From the NCBI RefSeq assembly GCF_030272615.1, contig NC_081408.1, positions 404,619,389-404,681,388 on the forward strand: DNA of 62,000 bases, in the 5' to 3' direction. Shown here in pieces: positions 1 through 11,084 of this stretch. Made by a program: the position numbers and the translations under genes. Source of the DNA: Cryptomeria japonica (lineage: Eukaryota > Streptophyta > Pinopsida > Cupressales > Cupressaceae). Position 1 is the first letter of the stretch; every line of letters begins with the position of its first letter. Under the pieces are notes generated by a model, which was given only the letters and a program-made list of their open reading frames with translations, was not told the DNA's origin and searched no databases.

Positions 1-733
1 TCAAGGTTGGCTAGACCAAGAATGAATATATCCTTAAACTTATGCAAGCACGCCTCTCAAGCACAAAAAACACAATCCAACTTGACACAAGGAAATCGAG
101 ATCATAAACAACATATTTCCAAAATATCACCACCAAAAACCAAAATGCAGAGGATTATGGAGCACTACAAATACTGTCGAACACCATCAATGTTAAATAC
201 ACTTCCAGAGAACAAATTTCAAAGCACCAAAAAAATTCCTACAACCAACACCAAAACTCGGACAACATGAGAAACATATCCACATGCTAGAAACACACAT
301 TTTTAGAGCAACACATATGCAACTCAACATCAACAACATTCTTCACCTTTATACATACATACCTATCTTCCATTATTCTACATCATACATACGTATCACT
401 GCTCTACAAAACTTATACTACTACTCTGCAACACCTATACATACTAACTTGCTATATCTTGACCAAATCGGATCACAAGGTTTGACATCAATGAAAACCA
501 AACATATATTTTTAACAAAAAGAAGAAGAAAAGTGTGTGAAAGCTTATTCCAAGATTTATGGAGTTATCTAGAGCTAAATTCCCTTCTAAATGCTAATTT
601 GGATCTGTTTCGAGCTACTTGTATCTACCTAGAGCAACTATTACAAAAGTGAATTTAATGAATTTGAAGACTCATTATGAATTGCAGAGGTACCTAAAAA
701 AATTTAGGTGTGGGGATGATGATGAGACCATAA
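1..733. other. AT-rich stretch with no supported gene
   Basis: Two short open frames lie on the + strand (7-270 and 284-652). Their composition is low-complexity (Asn/Thr/Lys-rich, then Tyr/Leu-rich) and I recognise no domain, so I do not call genes. A perfect short inverted repeat, ACCTAAA-AAAA-TTTAGGT, lies at 692-709. The purine-rich, GT-rich text just after it (TTTAGGTGTGGGGATGATGATG) loosely resembles the end of an LTR-element internal region, but no LTR follows it. Confidence 0.5.
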
Positions 734-738
734 ATTAT

Positions 739-1903
739 TGATGAATACTAAGAGGGGGGTGAATTAGTGTGCCAAAAATTACTGTAAGCAAACTCTTAAA
801 CAATTTAGCAGATAATCGGTGAATCAGATTCACTAATAAATCGGTTAAGATAAATGCAAACCAAATAGCAAACAAAGAATTCACCCACAAAAGAACAATC
901 ACCATAACACAAGATATTTGATGTGGAAACCCAAATGGGAAAAACCATGGTGAGCAAAAACTCACAAGTAACTATCTGCAAAATAGTAACTAGACCAGTT
1001 AAGGTCAGACCGGTTAAGGTCATACAATGTTCTTCACCAGAACAAATCCTGTTAGGAATCTAGATCTCTGTTAGGAGATAAGTCCTATTAAAGACTACTC
1101 GTTAGAGGATTTTAAGATCCACAGTTGTGAACCACCTTGTTGGAGGATTTACAAAGGCTTTGTTGAGCCTACCCGGTTAAGGGCTTCAGACTTGTCGAGG
1201 TTGTGAGTAATCAACAAGTAAATGATCTAGATAATAGCATAGTATGCTTAATTAGATCCTTGACAGCTCCTTGTTAATGCATTTCAGCATTACTTCAGTC
1301 TTCTATATCTGCACACTCTATCTCTTCACATAGACCTAACCTTCTCTTCAATGATCACACATAATAACCTTTTCTTCTCTATATCATATACAAAACCTAG
1401 ACATGATGTCCTTATAAAGGAATCTGATTTCATGTCGGTCCAATAAGATTAGACTACAAGTTCCTAGGTACAGCGCATCTAGACACATTTGGTATCATGG
1501 CACAAAAACACCACCAAAGTGTCGGTGGATGATAACTCATCACACATTACAATAATACCAGTTGGTAACTCATCACAGATATATATCGGTTAATACAATA
1601 TACCGATTATCGATTGTCAAAAATGAAGACTTGAATATCGTAGTGTTTTGATCAAAAATTGACTACCACTCAGGTCCTTCGTTCCACTTGAGATCCTCGT
1701 ACCGCTTTGGGTCTTCATACTACTTGGGGTCTTCAGTCAATCTATGACCGATAAACCATCTTCTACAAAATACCGATAGCCTAAAGACTACACATTCAAT
1801 GACATACAATACTGGTTGGAACAACTACCGGTTCAGCATAACTCATACATCAAGTAAGTGTGTGTCCATCAATGACAATCAAAAAATCATCAAAATACCA
1901 ACA
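739..1903 (-). mobile_element. Solo LTR of a Ty1-copia-type retrotransposon
   Basis: Read on the - strand this 1,165-bp unit begins TGTTGGTATTTTG at 1903 and ends AGTATTCATCA at 739. It is flanked by a perfect 5-bp target duplication, ATTAT, at 734-738 and 1904-1908. Near its 3' end (+ 750-766) is the C-rich box (ATTCACCCCCCTCTTAG on -) shared by the other copia LTRs here. At 921-948 it carries the inverse of a TTTTTCCC / TTTGGGTTTCCAC box, also shared. Repeats of the type CCGGTTAAGG occur at 995-1020 and 1170-1180. There is no internal sequence, primer site or second LTR. The intact duplication around one LTR is the expected product of LTR-LTR recombination. Confidence 0.88.
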
Positions 1904-1908
1904 ATTAT

Positions 1909-2168
1909 CTCACATTTAACCCATTAAAATCATCTATTTCTTATTAGTTTATTCATGTTTAAGTGGATTTGAGTAGTAATTGGAAGTTCTTTAGCTTGTT
2001 TAAGATAAAATGTAAAAAAAAATATTTGGGTTATTTTTAGTAAATAAATGTAATATAAATTGCTTCTAATATGTCTCCATGAGTGTGCAAGACATTAAAA
2101 TGTAGTTGAATGAGATTGAATAACTCATGACAACAAGAAACTTCAAAAAAAGATGCAGCAGAGAGCTC
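1909..2168. other. Short non-coding spacer between the solo LTR and the TRIM
   Basis: AT-rich sequence with no coding potential or recognised motif. The last five bases before the TRIM (2169-2173, CAAAC) form its left target-site copy. Confidence 0.5.
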
Positions 2169-2173
2169 CAAAC

Positions 2174-2332
2174 TGTTGGAAACATGGTTGGCATTGCACC
2201 AAAAGGTCAACCTATTAATGCCTGATACAACCACGTGACACATAAAATCCATGGGAGGTGGTTAAACCATGTCACAAACCCATCACTTGTGTTGCACAAC
2301 ACAAGGAGACCAAGGGCGCACACCTTGCAACA
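2174..2332 (-). repeat. 3' LTR of the TRIM
   Basis: 159 bp with TG...CA ends, directly repeated at 2387-2545. Substitutions are visible between the copies (for example CACGTGACACATAAAATCC here against TATGTGGCACATAGAATCC there), so the insertion is not recent. Confidence 0.85.
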
Positions 2333-2372
2333 ATCCCCCCCAACGCAAATGGGGGTTTGAACCCGTGACCAA

Positions 2373-2384
2373 GCTTTGATACCA
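2373..2384 (-). promoter_or_regulatory. Primer-binding site of the TRIM
   Basis: On the - strand TGGTATCAAAGC follows the 5' LTR within three bases. It is complementary to the 3' end of plant initiator Met tRNA except for one A (canonical TGGTATCAGAGC). The same variant is present at 61,670-61,681. Confidence 0.82.
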
Positions 2385-2386
2385 CT

Positions 2387-2545
2387 TATTGGAAACATGG
2401 TTGCCTTTGCACAAAAAGGTTGACCTATTAATGCTTGATACAACTATGTGGCACATAGAATCCATGGGAGGCAATTAAGCCATGTCACAAACCCGTCGCT
2501 TGCACTGCACAACACAAGGAGGCCAAGGGCGCACATCTTGCAACA
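2387..2545 (-). repeat. 5' LTR of the TRIM
   Basis: 159-bp copy of 2174-2332. Its lower end reads TATTGGAAAC, so the terminal TG has become TA. Confidence 0.85.
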
Positions 2546-2550
2546 CAAAT

Positions 2551-4899
2551 AACTCCAGACATTGTAGAAGGATTTGAATACATTAAAGAGAAGATAGAGA
2601 AGAATCTTCAAGACTCCCAACACACTCCAACATTCATGCAAAATCATGGAGCATCAGTCATTCCTAAATCAATGGGAAAAGTATCAATTTCATGCAAGTT
2701 GTACACTACACTATGTTGTCATTCTCCATAAAAGAGAACTTAAGTTACCAAAGAACTCCAATGTCATTACATGATTTTAACATGTTTTAATGATGATAAG
2801 ATATAATTTTCTCAAGTAAATTGATGTTTTTTTCATTCACGTTGAGAACTTGAAGACTTCTTAAAAATCAAGCACCCATAAATTGTGAAAAAAGCAATCT
2901 TAGTAAAACACAAATATCTCCCTCATTTCTCAACGAAATTTAAAAATTCAAAATGATCTAGAAAGTAGAATTGAAGGGATACAAACCATTTTAAAAATTA
3001 GGATATATTCATAACAAAGGAGTAGTTTGTGACAAAAAATGACTAAATCTGATCAGTGTGATGGAGGACAACAGTTTTAAATTTCTCAAAGTTTTGTAAA
3101 TGCTCCCTCAAAAATAGAATCTTGGATCCAAATTCTTCATGGATTGGTTAAGTAGATATGGAATACAAATTTTATAAATCCATTGTAATCATTTGAGTAA
3201 AAGAGGGTATTAGAAAGGCTTGTTTCAGCCTGAAGAAATAGGATAGATCTAGTTTCAATTCCAGGAATGTATTTTCCAAAATTTCTTAGAGTAAATTTAA
3301 TTCAAATAAACTTTTCATTTCTAGAATGTGTGAATTATTTTAGCCTCTTTCCTTTTTTGCAAGTGTGAGATAGATTATAATTTCATTTCATACAAGTGTG
3401 CTTTAGATTAGATTTTTTTTCTTGCAAGTGTGTTTTAGAATAGATTGTTAAACCAATTTTTCTTCGTTCTCTTTTGCATATAGACATGGACACTGCCTTG
3501 GATTGATATTTTAAATGAAGCGAATTATAACGACCCCATCAGTGTCATTGACATATTTCTCTTACACCCAACAAAGGGGAGAGGATACCCAATGAAATAG
3601 TAGGTCCACCTGTTGTGACTCATTAATTTGAGTCAAGTTTTGAGCCCCATTTTCAAATTTTGATATTGCATTTTCAGAAAGGCACCTAATCTCATTCAAG
3701 TGGCCTAGTTAGAGAGAGGGTAAAATGGAGCCAGTTGATTTTCAAGGGGTAAGGAATGGGAAGCATGTCCTATACTTTTCATTTGGCCTATACAGTGTGT
3801 TGCAACTTTCAGATTTCAGTTTGGATCAATTTATCAGGTACCCATTTCAAGAGGTGAGTTGAAAGTGCATTTTAGGTGCAAATGCATATTTTACCAAGTA
3901 GCCTACTTTGAGTGCTTATATCTTTTTCCCCATTGATCGTCATGGTAAAATTAAAAATGGATTCAATTCTATGCATAAATGTGAGTCAGCATGCAAATTT
4001 TCAAGTCTTTATGAATCCATTTGCTCATTTTAGCAAGCTCAATCTATTTGTAGTTTGTATGGTTTGACAAGTCCCTGTTTCAGCTACTAGCCGAAGCCCT
4101 GTTTTGCATGTGTAAAAGTTGTCTCGGTGAATGTCGTGTCAAAAAATTTGTTCTGGGCTATTGTTGGTGCAAATGACAAGCTATGTTTCCAGTTTCAAGC
4201 TCCTGCCAATCCGTTTGATCGGTTTTCAAAAGGATTTATTGAGCCATCTGTTTCAGTGATCCGTACTTTCATTGCTATATCAGTTAATGTAGCTTTTTTC
4301 ATGAGTGCACCATTTGCACCTAGTCATCCTTTTGGTCGAACTGAGATTTCAAAGATTTGATATGTACTTCAAGGTACCTATGTCTCATATTTGAGGGTCT
4401 ATGAAGATCGTTTAATATTTTTAAGAAAGGCATCATGAGTTGCCTGTGCATTGACTTCATCAGGTCTGCAGTGCCGACAAAGCCAGTTGGTCATCTTTGA
4501 CCATTAATCTTTCTTCACTCGGGATTTGTCTTGAAAAATCCCTTGGTAGATTTCATTCTTGTAGATCAGAGTACACGCCTGTTAGATGGTGAGGTCCAAA
4601 AAGGTGTTTTGACCAGTTTGAAAATTATGTCTTCCCGATTAAATGTGAAAATGTGGCATAAGTGCCTGAAAGTTGCAAAACTCAGTTTGGTGATCTGAAA
4701 ATGGTGTCGATCGATTTCAAAGGTATGTTTAAGGTTCATGAGGCATTTCGAAGGTCATTTGCATGAAAACAAAAAAATTTCTAACCGGACCCACTTTGGG
4801 GCCCGACCTGGCTCATGCCCATGCATTAAATTTTATGGCAAAATGGTTTTAAATTCATGCTAATGTGTAAGGTATTTTTAGTTGGAGGTAGGAATGTTT
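2551..4899. other. Non-coding AT-rich stretch, no supported gene
   Basis: Only short open frames occur here, such as 4127-4360, with no recognisable domain. Around 3,356-3,445 the words GCAAGTGTG, ACAAGTGTG and GCAAGTGTG recur at roughly 35-45-bp spacing next to T-rich runs. The sequence has the feel of decayed LTR or untranslated retroelement DNA, but no LTR end, primer site or target duplication could be fixed. Confidence 0.45.
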
Positions 4900-6000
4900 G
4901 GTTTTATTAAGCCAAGTATTTCTTATAATGCAATTGGCATGTGAGCGCAAAGTAAATGGAATGTGTTTTGAAAAGGCCTTTTAAAACATTCAGCCAAATG
5001 TATTTTGGCAGCTGGAGTAGGTCGCGAAATAGATTGGGGTGAGTCGTAAAAGAAAGTTGAGTGTGTTTTAAGAAGGTTCCAAGTGTATGCATTTGGCATG
5101 AAGCCAAATTTCCCTCGCATGGCATGGTCTTCCCTCTTTGTATGGTGTTACACCAAATTTTAACTCTCAGGCACATAAACAAATGAAATGGCATAAGGCA
5201 AGTGCACTGCCAGCATCCTCCACGCATGGTGTTAACTCTCCAAACAAGTTGTCCAGAGCATAAGCTTGAAGAAGACTATTGGAGGTAAACAAATGTCATC
5301 TGCAGGTCTGAAACTAGCTGAGCTTTTCCCCCTCTCTGTGGCATTGAAAAGAAAATAGAAACCTTGATGCAAATGCAATAATGGCAGCCCAGTGTGGAAC
5401 ATGGAATTGAAAAGGCTACAAAAATTTCAGGCAATGTTTTTGACAAATAAAATGCCAGTCAATCTTCCCCTCACATGTCTCCCCATCTCTCTACTGGTGG
5501 TGGCATTTTAACAGCAGCAATGAAGCCCAGCTCCAAGTGACTTTTCCAACATCCTCCTTTGCCAGAAAGATGGAGCAACCAAATGCAAGGAGCAGTTGGC
5601 CCAACCTCCCTCACATGGCAGATTTCAAACCAAGTGATTTCCTTGATGTAGTTGGCATGGTGGAAGGAGGTTGAAAGAAATGTGAAAGGCATGGTGAAAA
5701 TCTGAAATTAACATTTCTTGGCAAATACTATTGGCAAATCCTCCTCTACGCATAATGTATTGGAGCAGCATTTAGAAACCCCAACCAAGTGCAGATTTGG
5801 CAGGTGTGAAATGCCAATTTCTCCCTCTGCGTGGTATGGAGATGAGGCAACAATAGAAAACATTCAGCAAATGGATATTAAAAAGAGCATTGGAGGTTTC
5901 AAAGCAAATGCTAATGGTAGCCCCTACAGGGTATGATGGAGGAGAGGCAACATGAAACTTTAGAAATTGCATTTGCATCCATTAAAACTCATAAACTTTC
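4900..6000. repeat. Strongly diverged repeat region with a recurring pyrimidine-CATGG motif
   Basis: A motif close to CCCTCNCATGG recurs at about 5,108, 5,128, 5,214, 5,464, 5,605, 5,738 and 5,820. It is usually near words such as TTTGGCA, GGCAAATGC or TTGGAGG. The spacing is irregular (20-250 bp), so it looks like an old internally duplicated array. Open frames on either strand are short and run through the repeats. I see no gene. Confidence 0.4.
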
Positions 6001-7960
6001 AAAATGCACATTGCCAGGCAAAGGGCATTTATCCCACATTTGCTGGGGAAGAGAAATATTTGGTATTTAAAAGCAAGGCTTCACCCATTCATAATGTCAA
6101 AGCCTCAAGAGGCTTTTGACACAAGGTGTTGGTTGGGCGACCAAGCGGACCCCACACATGTGGGCGAGCTTCCCGAGGCAACTAAGGAGGCCGACAAGTG
6201 GTGACCAGATGGACCCCATGCAAGCACGGATCTCGAGGCAAGTTTTGCAGAGAATGGGCAACTTAAATGGTGAGCAAGTTGTAGAAGATCTGATGGTGTG
6301 CGCGATTTCGCAAAGGAAAGATGTGCAAGAGTTAAGGATTACAAAGTGGCGAAAAGGTTAAAGAGTGAGCAAGTTCCCTGAAGATCGACGAAGCGCGTTG
6401 TTTCACAAACCAGAGATGCTCGCTAGTTAAGCATCATGAAGCAGTGAAGGGGTTAAAGAGCATGCATGTTTGATGAGATCCAACGGTGCGCGTGATTTTG
6501 TGGAGTGAAGATGCATGTCCATTAGCCATCATGAAATAGTGAAAGATGACATGGCGTACAGGTGGCAGGTCCAGGTCAAGGTCCAGCTCGCAGGTCCTGT
6601 CTAGTGGAGCTGAGGTGGTGATGACGTGGCGATGAGCAAGCAGTCCAGTGGTAATGACATGGTTGACAAGTGGTGGATTGATGAGGTGTCATCCCAGGTG
6701 GCACCCAGTGGACCCATCAGTGAATCACAAGCTGCCATGTGGCAGGACATCAGGCCAAAAAAGGGTGAAAAATCAAAGTTAAATTAATAGTTTCAACTAT
6801 ATAAAAAATTCAAAAATTTAAATGATGGCCTGCATACAGTGGATTAATTCTCTCAGAGGGTTATTTTTGCCCAAAATGGCAAGTATTATATACCGTTGGA
6901 AAGCCCTCGAAATAAGGAATCAAATCATGTAGTTAGTTTTAACAAATATGGGATATTTCAAGAGAAGTTTCCATGGGAAGGAAGGTGATTTTTTTGCAGT
7001 TAAGGAAAAAGAAGACACTTGGCATGTTTTGCAGACCTAATCTTTTTCCCCCTCTTCTTATTCCCATTTCTTCTCATTTGTAAGGGTTCTAGAATTTTGG
7101 AGGAAGTGCTCTAGTTTTCATGGCTTCCATTTCTGAATTTCTTGACCCAAACTTGTAAAATTCTATGGATCTTTTCAGGGTATAGAGGTTACATTGCAGG
7201 ATAGTAGATTGTTTTCCAGTTGTAGATCTTACTTGTGTTAGGTATGAGTAAATTTCCCACAATATTATCTCTGTGTATGCATTTCATTAATATGAATTGA
7301 ATCCTTAAGGAGGATGAAATTTGTCAATTTCAAGGAGTTTGTTTGATTGTTTATAGGTATCCTTCAATGAAGGTTTTAAACTCTGTAATAAGTCATGAAT
7401 AATGGAATGTGTCCCAGATCTAATAATTTTGTGAATAAATTGAGTAATGCATTAGTATAAGGAATTAATGCAGGAATATTGTTTGAGGAGAACCAATTTG
7501 TGACTAGGATGCACATTTGCAGTTTTGTGTGTGTCTCCATGCCCAATGAACAAGGCACTGGTCTTGCAAATTTGGGGATAGTTCAGATTTATACATTTTA
7601 AAGAAAATCCTTTCCCTTTATGTTTATGGGTTTGTGTTCTTTTCTTTCCAAACTCTATTTCATCCTATTGTTTGTACAGATCTAGCCAATCTGTAGTGTT
7701 TCCTAACTTGTTGAGCTTGTGAAATGATCTATCTGATTATTGTTTGATGTTGTCATAAGTGTATAATAAGTTAATTTCATGCATCAAAAGGGTGTCCCCC
7801 CCTAGGTCTAGCAGAACTTGAAGTGTAGGAGGATCAATTAGGGTCCTATGTTATGTTGTCCAAGCCCCGATGTGTTTCATAGACTGAAATTGGCCATTTC
7901 ATATAAGGATTGCAGGTGAACTTGGGTTAATCATTTTTTATGAACAACACCACCCTATAC
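6001..7960. other. GC-richer block followed by promoter-like, non-coding DNA
   Basis: 6,090-6,760 is GC-richer than its surroundings and contains two related segments (GGACCCCACACATG... and GGACCCCATGCAAG..., each followed by a CGAGGCAA-type word within about 25 bp). At about 6,799 (+) lies CTATATAAAAAA, a TATA-like box. Downstream (7,020-7,090) is a pyrimidine-rich leader-like run. This order is typical of the U3/R part of an LTR or of a plant promoter, but no coding sequence follows and no ends were found. The open frames are short. Confidence 0.35.
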
Positions 7961-8261
7961 AGTACAAGTGCACAAGACAAATTCAAACACACATTTGTTC
8001 ATTAAAAATTAGCAAAGTAAGTGTGTTCTAAAGTATGAAAAGAGACATGCAATTGTTTGAAATTAAAATTCTTCATCAAGTTTCCTACATCAAATCATTA
8101 GTAGTTTTCACATAGAACCTTCATCCCACAATCATCACAATGGCAAACAAAGCCATCAGTAGCATCAAATCCTTCATATGCAAATAGAACCAAAAATTTG
8201 CAAATTTGAATGATAATTCAAAATGAAAAACTACTTTTTACCAAGTAACTGCACATTTCTA

Positions 8262-8344
8262 AGGCTCAGTTGTGTAGCATTAGGGCTCAATTGTGTAGCA
8301 TTAGGGCTCAATTGTGTAGCATTAGGGCTCAATTGCATAGTAAC
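8262..8344 (+). repeat. 21-bp tandem repeat, about four units
   Basis: The unit AGGGCTCAATTGTGTAGCATT is perfect at 8282-8302 and 8303-8323, one or two changes away just before, and partial just after (8324-8344). Degenerate versions (CAATTATGCA..., CAATTGTGCAAC...) continue to about 8,415 and reappear at 9,058-9,110. The 7-residue in-frame periodicity only reflects the 21-bp unit and does not indicate a protein. Confidence 0.9.
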
Positions 8345-8570
8345 AGCTCTCAATTATGCAAAATCAAACCTCAATTATGCAGTAACAAGTTCCAATTGTG
8401 CAACATCAATCCTAAACTACACAATAGAAATACATAATTGCTCAAAATATCAAAACGCTTAAATGAAACCCTAAATCAAACATTCAAGTACTACAATTGT
8501 CAAAAAATTAATAGATCCAAAATGTAAATTGTCCAATTTACCCCTACTTACACTAGATGAGAATAGTAGG

Positions 8571-8935
8571 GTTAATTTTAACCAATATGCAAAATGAAAT
8601 AGGAATTTCATGATGAATTGAAACCATAATTAAACTAAATATGAGTTCATTTTAACCACTTTACAAAATTGAATGAGAAATTGTTATCAATTGAAACCCC
8701 GATTAAGTTATGTAATGATTCATTTTAAACACTTTACAAAATAAAATGAGAAGTTGTTGTCAATTGATCCCCTAATTAGGATATGTGATGATTCACTTTA
8801 AACAATTTTCAAAATAAAATGAAAAGTTTTGAATTGATCCCCTAATTAGGATAGATGCAATTTGTGGTTCATTCAACCCTTAATTAAACTATATGCAAGT
8901 TGCAGGGTTCATTTTATCCAATTAAATTAGTAGAT
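8571..8935 (+). repeat. About 73-bp degenerate tandem repeat, 4-5 units
   Basis: Units start with RTTCATTTTAA-like text at about 8571, 8645, 8717, 8790 and 8866 (spacing 73-76 bp). Each then carries TTTACAAAATNRAAT, a TCAATTG word and CCCCTAATTAGGAT or a variant. It is AT-rich, non-coding and satellite-like. Confidence 0.78.
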
Positions 8936-9113
8936 TTGATAATCTAACATAAACATTCAAGAGAAACCGTGCATGATATAAAGCAAATCATCAAAAACCA
9001 TGCATGCAATCAAACATTATAAAATCAAGCAATATCAACAACTACACAACAAAACAAGGTCAATTGCGCAATAATAAGGCCCAATTGTGTAGTAGGAAGG
9101 CCCAATCAGGTAG

Positions 9114-10040
9114 TTGGAAGCGGTTATATGGCTGACGGGTTTATTATGTCTAAATGTTATGATTTGTAACATCTTTGAAGAATTTTTTGGCATGTGTGGA
9201 CTATTGAATCTATCATGGAAGGATGTGCTATAATTTGTTTTGGTTCCCTCTTTCTCCTGGTGTGGATCAATCTAAGTATTTTAGGTTCGGGTGGCTTATT
9301 TTGTGTAATATCAATTGCTTAATCTATTTTGGCCGACCCTCAATTAAGTTTTTCAATGTTGTATCTCATCTTAATATGTGTTGATGGATGAATTGAGAGT
9401 GAATGAGAAATGAATTGTGTGAGAAGTGTATTTGAATGATTTGCAAGCAAATTTGAGTTTGTGATGATGAGAAAGTTTGTTTGAGAAGAGCTTTGAAGTT
9501 GATATATTTTGCAAGACAGTGTGCTATGACAGTAAAAATTATTAGAGATGTTTTTTCCATGTTATTGGTCACTTGATTGTTGTTCAAGGATAATTTTATG
9601 ATTAGGAGAATCCTTCTCAATTTCAATTCAACTATTTCATTTGTTGTTGATTGACAATGAGTCATTTGGCAGCAGTTTGTATCTTGACCTGAAGAAGTGT
9701 TCTTCAGTTGTACAAGTCATGTTGTATCTTGCCTAAGGTAGTGTTCCTTAGTTTTGTAAGTCCTTTAGGTGTTTGTGCTCCTTGGTTGCAAGCCTAAAAC
9801 ATTCTAATCATTTTTATTCATATTGTGAGTTTATTCACACTGTGGTTTTTCCCTATTTTGGTTTTCCATGTAAATCTGGTGTTCATGTGTTTGTGTGTTT
9901 GTGTGTTTGTGTGTTTGCTCTTTATGTGCTAATGATTAAAGTGTTGTTAAAAAAATGATTAATAATTTTTTTAAAATTTTCAGATTGATTCACCCCACCC
10001 CCCCCCCCCCCCCCCTCTTAGTCTTGTTGAGTGTTCAAAA
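9114..10040 (+). repeat. 5' LTR of the copia element (5'-truncated)
   Basis: Aligns by eye with 43,135-44,014 (for example AACATCTTTGAAGAAT..., CCTCTTTCTCCTGG, CCTCAATTAAGTTTTTCAAT). The first about 325 bp of the 3' LTR have no counterpart here. It ends GTGTTCAAAA, where the 3' LTR ends GTGTTCAACA. The U5 box TTTTTCCC...GGTTTTCCATGTAAATCTGG is at 9,843-9,877, a short (TGTGTTTG)n run at about 9,885-9,917, and an 18-C run at 9,998-10,015. Confidence 0.88.
9998..10015 (+). repeat. Poly-C homopolymer in the LTR C-rich box
   Basis: Eighteen consecutive C residues where sister LTRs have five to eight. This is either slippage expansion of the conserved ATTCACCCC...CTCT box or a sequencing/assembly length error. 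Confidence 0.85.
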
Positions 10041-10055
10041 TTTGGTATTAGATCC
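10041..10055 (+). promoter_or_regulatory. Primer-binding site of the copia element
   Basis: TTTGGTATTAGATCC directly follows the LTR end. It corresponds to the iMet-tRNA-type site TTGGTATCAGAGCC with two transitions or transversions. Confidence 0.7.
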
Positions 10056-10098
10056 AGGTTCCTCTTTGGAAAGCTTAACCGTTGGGGTAGATCTAGAA

Positions 10099-11084
10099 AT
10101 GGCATAGGACCTTCGTGTTAAAGGTTTTATGTTTTGTGGAACAAACTTTAATCATTGGAAGGAAAAAATAGAGCCTTGGAAGCATTACAGAATTGAATCT
10201 AGAAGATTATCCAAATGACTTATCAATGACCTCTAAATGGACCATCAACTCCGAATGAGCTTAAGGCTCAGGAGACAAATGCAAAGGCTAGAACAATTCT
10301 TATCATCTATCTTAGTAATGAAGTATTTGGAAAATTTAAAGGACTGAAAAAAGCTAAGGGAATATGGAACAAGTTGTGTTATACATATAAATGTGATCTA
10401 AAGACTCAGTAAGTAAGACATTTGAACCTAAAGCAGAAATTTGAATCTTTCAGAATGGCTGACGATGAAATCATTGAGAGCTACATACACAGAGCAAATG
10501 ATACAGCAGAAACTATCTAAGTTGTTGGTGGAGTGCTTGAAGAAAGTGATTTTATCAAGAAGATCTTGTTTACATTGATAAAACCCTACAAACCGAAGAA
10601 GTGCGGTATTGAAGAATGTCATGATTTGAACAACTACACAATTGATTAGCTTATTGGTACATTATCTACCTTTGAAATTGGAGAGACAAAATATATAAAT
10701 TCCTATCAAAGAGAAGTTGCATTCAACATTTCAAGGATATCAGGAGATGAACCAGAAATGAGTGAGAACCTGGATGAAATTGAAGCAAACTTTGTAAGAA
10801 GGTTGAAGCGAGGAATTGGAAATTACAAAGGTAAGTTGCCCTTCAAATTATTTAATTGTGGAAAATTTTGTCATTATGCTTTTAAATATATATACAAATA
10901 AGATTATAGAAATCTTGAGGATGATGAAAAGAAAAGTAAATATAGAAGAAATGGTCGTAAGAAAAGAAAAAATGAAAGAGAAAGAGGGAAAAGGAGTTTT
11001 TTTTATGGAGACACATTTATTTGAAGAAGAAGATGTTGAAGACTCGAATGAAGAATCTTTATTTTTTGCTATAGAGGAGAAGTA
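10099..11084 (+). pseudogene. Copia gag remnant with degenerate zinc knuckle
   Basis: The frame starts at ATG 10,099 and soon meets a stop. Downstream text translates to GTNFNHWKEKIE, the N-terminal copia Gag signature (usually GTNFxxWKxxME), and later keeps the helical UBN2-type pattern through several frames. At 10,851-10,889 it reads FNCGKFCHYAFKY, a CCHC knuckle (CX2CX4HX4C) in which the second Cys is displaced and the last is Tyr. A Glu/Lys-rich tail follows (10,900-11,084). Frameshifts and stops abolish the protein. In a live element this protein would form the particle and bind RNA. Confidence 0.72.

Larger units (their letters stand above)
2174..2545 (-). mobile_element. Ultra-compact TRIM/SMART-like LTR element (372 bp)
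   Basis: A complete non-coding LTR element in miniature, oriented on the - strand. Two 159-bp direct repeats (2174-2332 and 2387-2545) begin TGTTGCAAG and end in the inverse of TGTTGGAAAC on the - strand. The 54-bp core between them holds little except a primer site (TGGTATCAAAGC on -, 2373-2384) directly after the 5' LTR and a polypurine tract (GTTGGGGGGGAT on -, 2333-2344) directly before the 3' LTR. The flanks are CAAAC (2169-2173) and CAAAT (2546-2550), a 5-bp duplication with one change. The 5' LTR terminal base pair is mutated (+ TATTGG instead of TGTTGG). It encodes no protein, so any movement would need enzymes from another element. The primer site matches the variant used by the copia element at 61,669. 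Confidence 0.88.
7961..9113 (-). mobile_element. Left part of an old LTR-like element split by the copia element
   Basis: This block and 44,015-45,156 flank the copia element at 9,114-44,014 and share words built on CAATTGYGTAG. The outer right end (45,156) reads ...TTTTAGTGTCTACA; on - it starts TGTAGACACTAAAA, which is LTR-like. Part of this block resembles 45,670-45,870: both contain CAAGTGCACAAGACA followed by TTTGTT and then CATCAGTAGCA / TGTCAGTAGCA, which suggests a second related copy there. It is non-coding. Left boundary, target duplication and family could not be fixed, so this is a tentative call. Confidence 0.35.

Noticed and set aside
2340-2384. B-box-like GGTTCAAACCC on the - strand in the TRIM core, suggesting a tRNA or SINE
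   Set aside because: No A-box or acceptor stem; the surrounding LTR pair, primer site and polypurine tract explain the element.
4127-4360. 77-codon open frame
   Set aside because: No domain, no homologous copy, no context; length is expected by chance in this DNA.
8223-8462. Frame with a 7-residue repeat (LGLNCVA)
   Set aside because: Follows from a 21-bp DNA tandem repeat; no protein support.
8262-8935. Possible CRISPR-like array from regular repeats
   Set aside because: Repeats are directly adjacent without unique spacers, and the setting is a plant genome.
9366-9665. 99-codon - strand frame, with a similar one at 43,363-43,674
   Set aside because: The similarity exists because both lie in the two LTRs of the copia element, antisense to it; not evidence of a gene.
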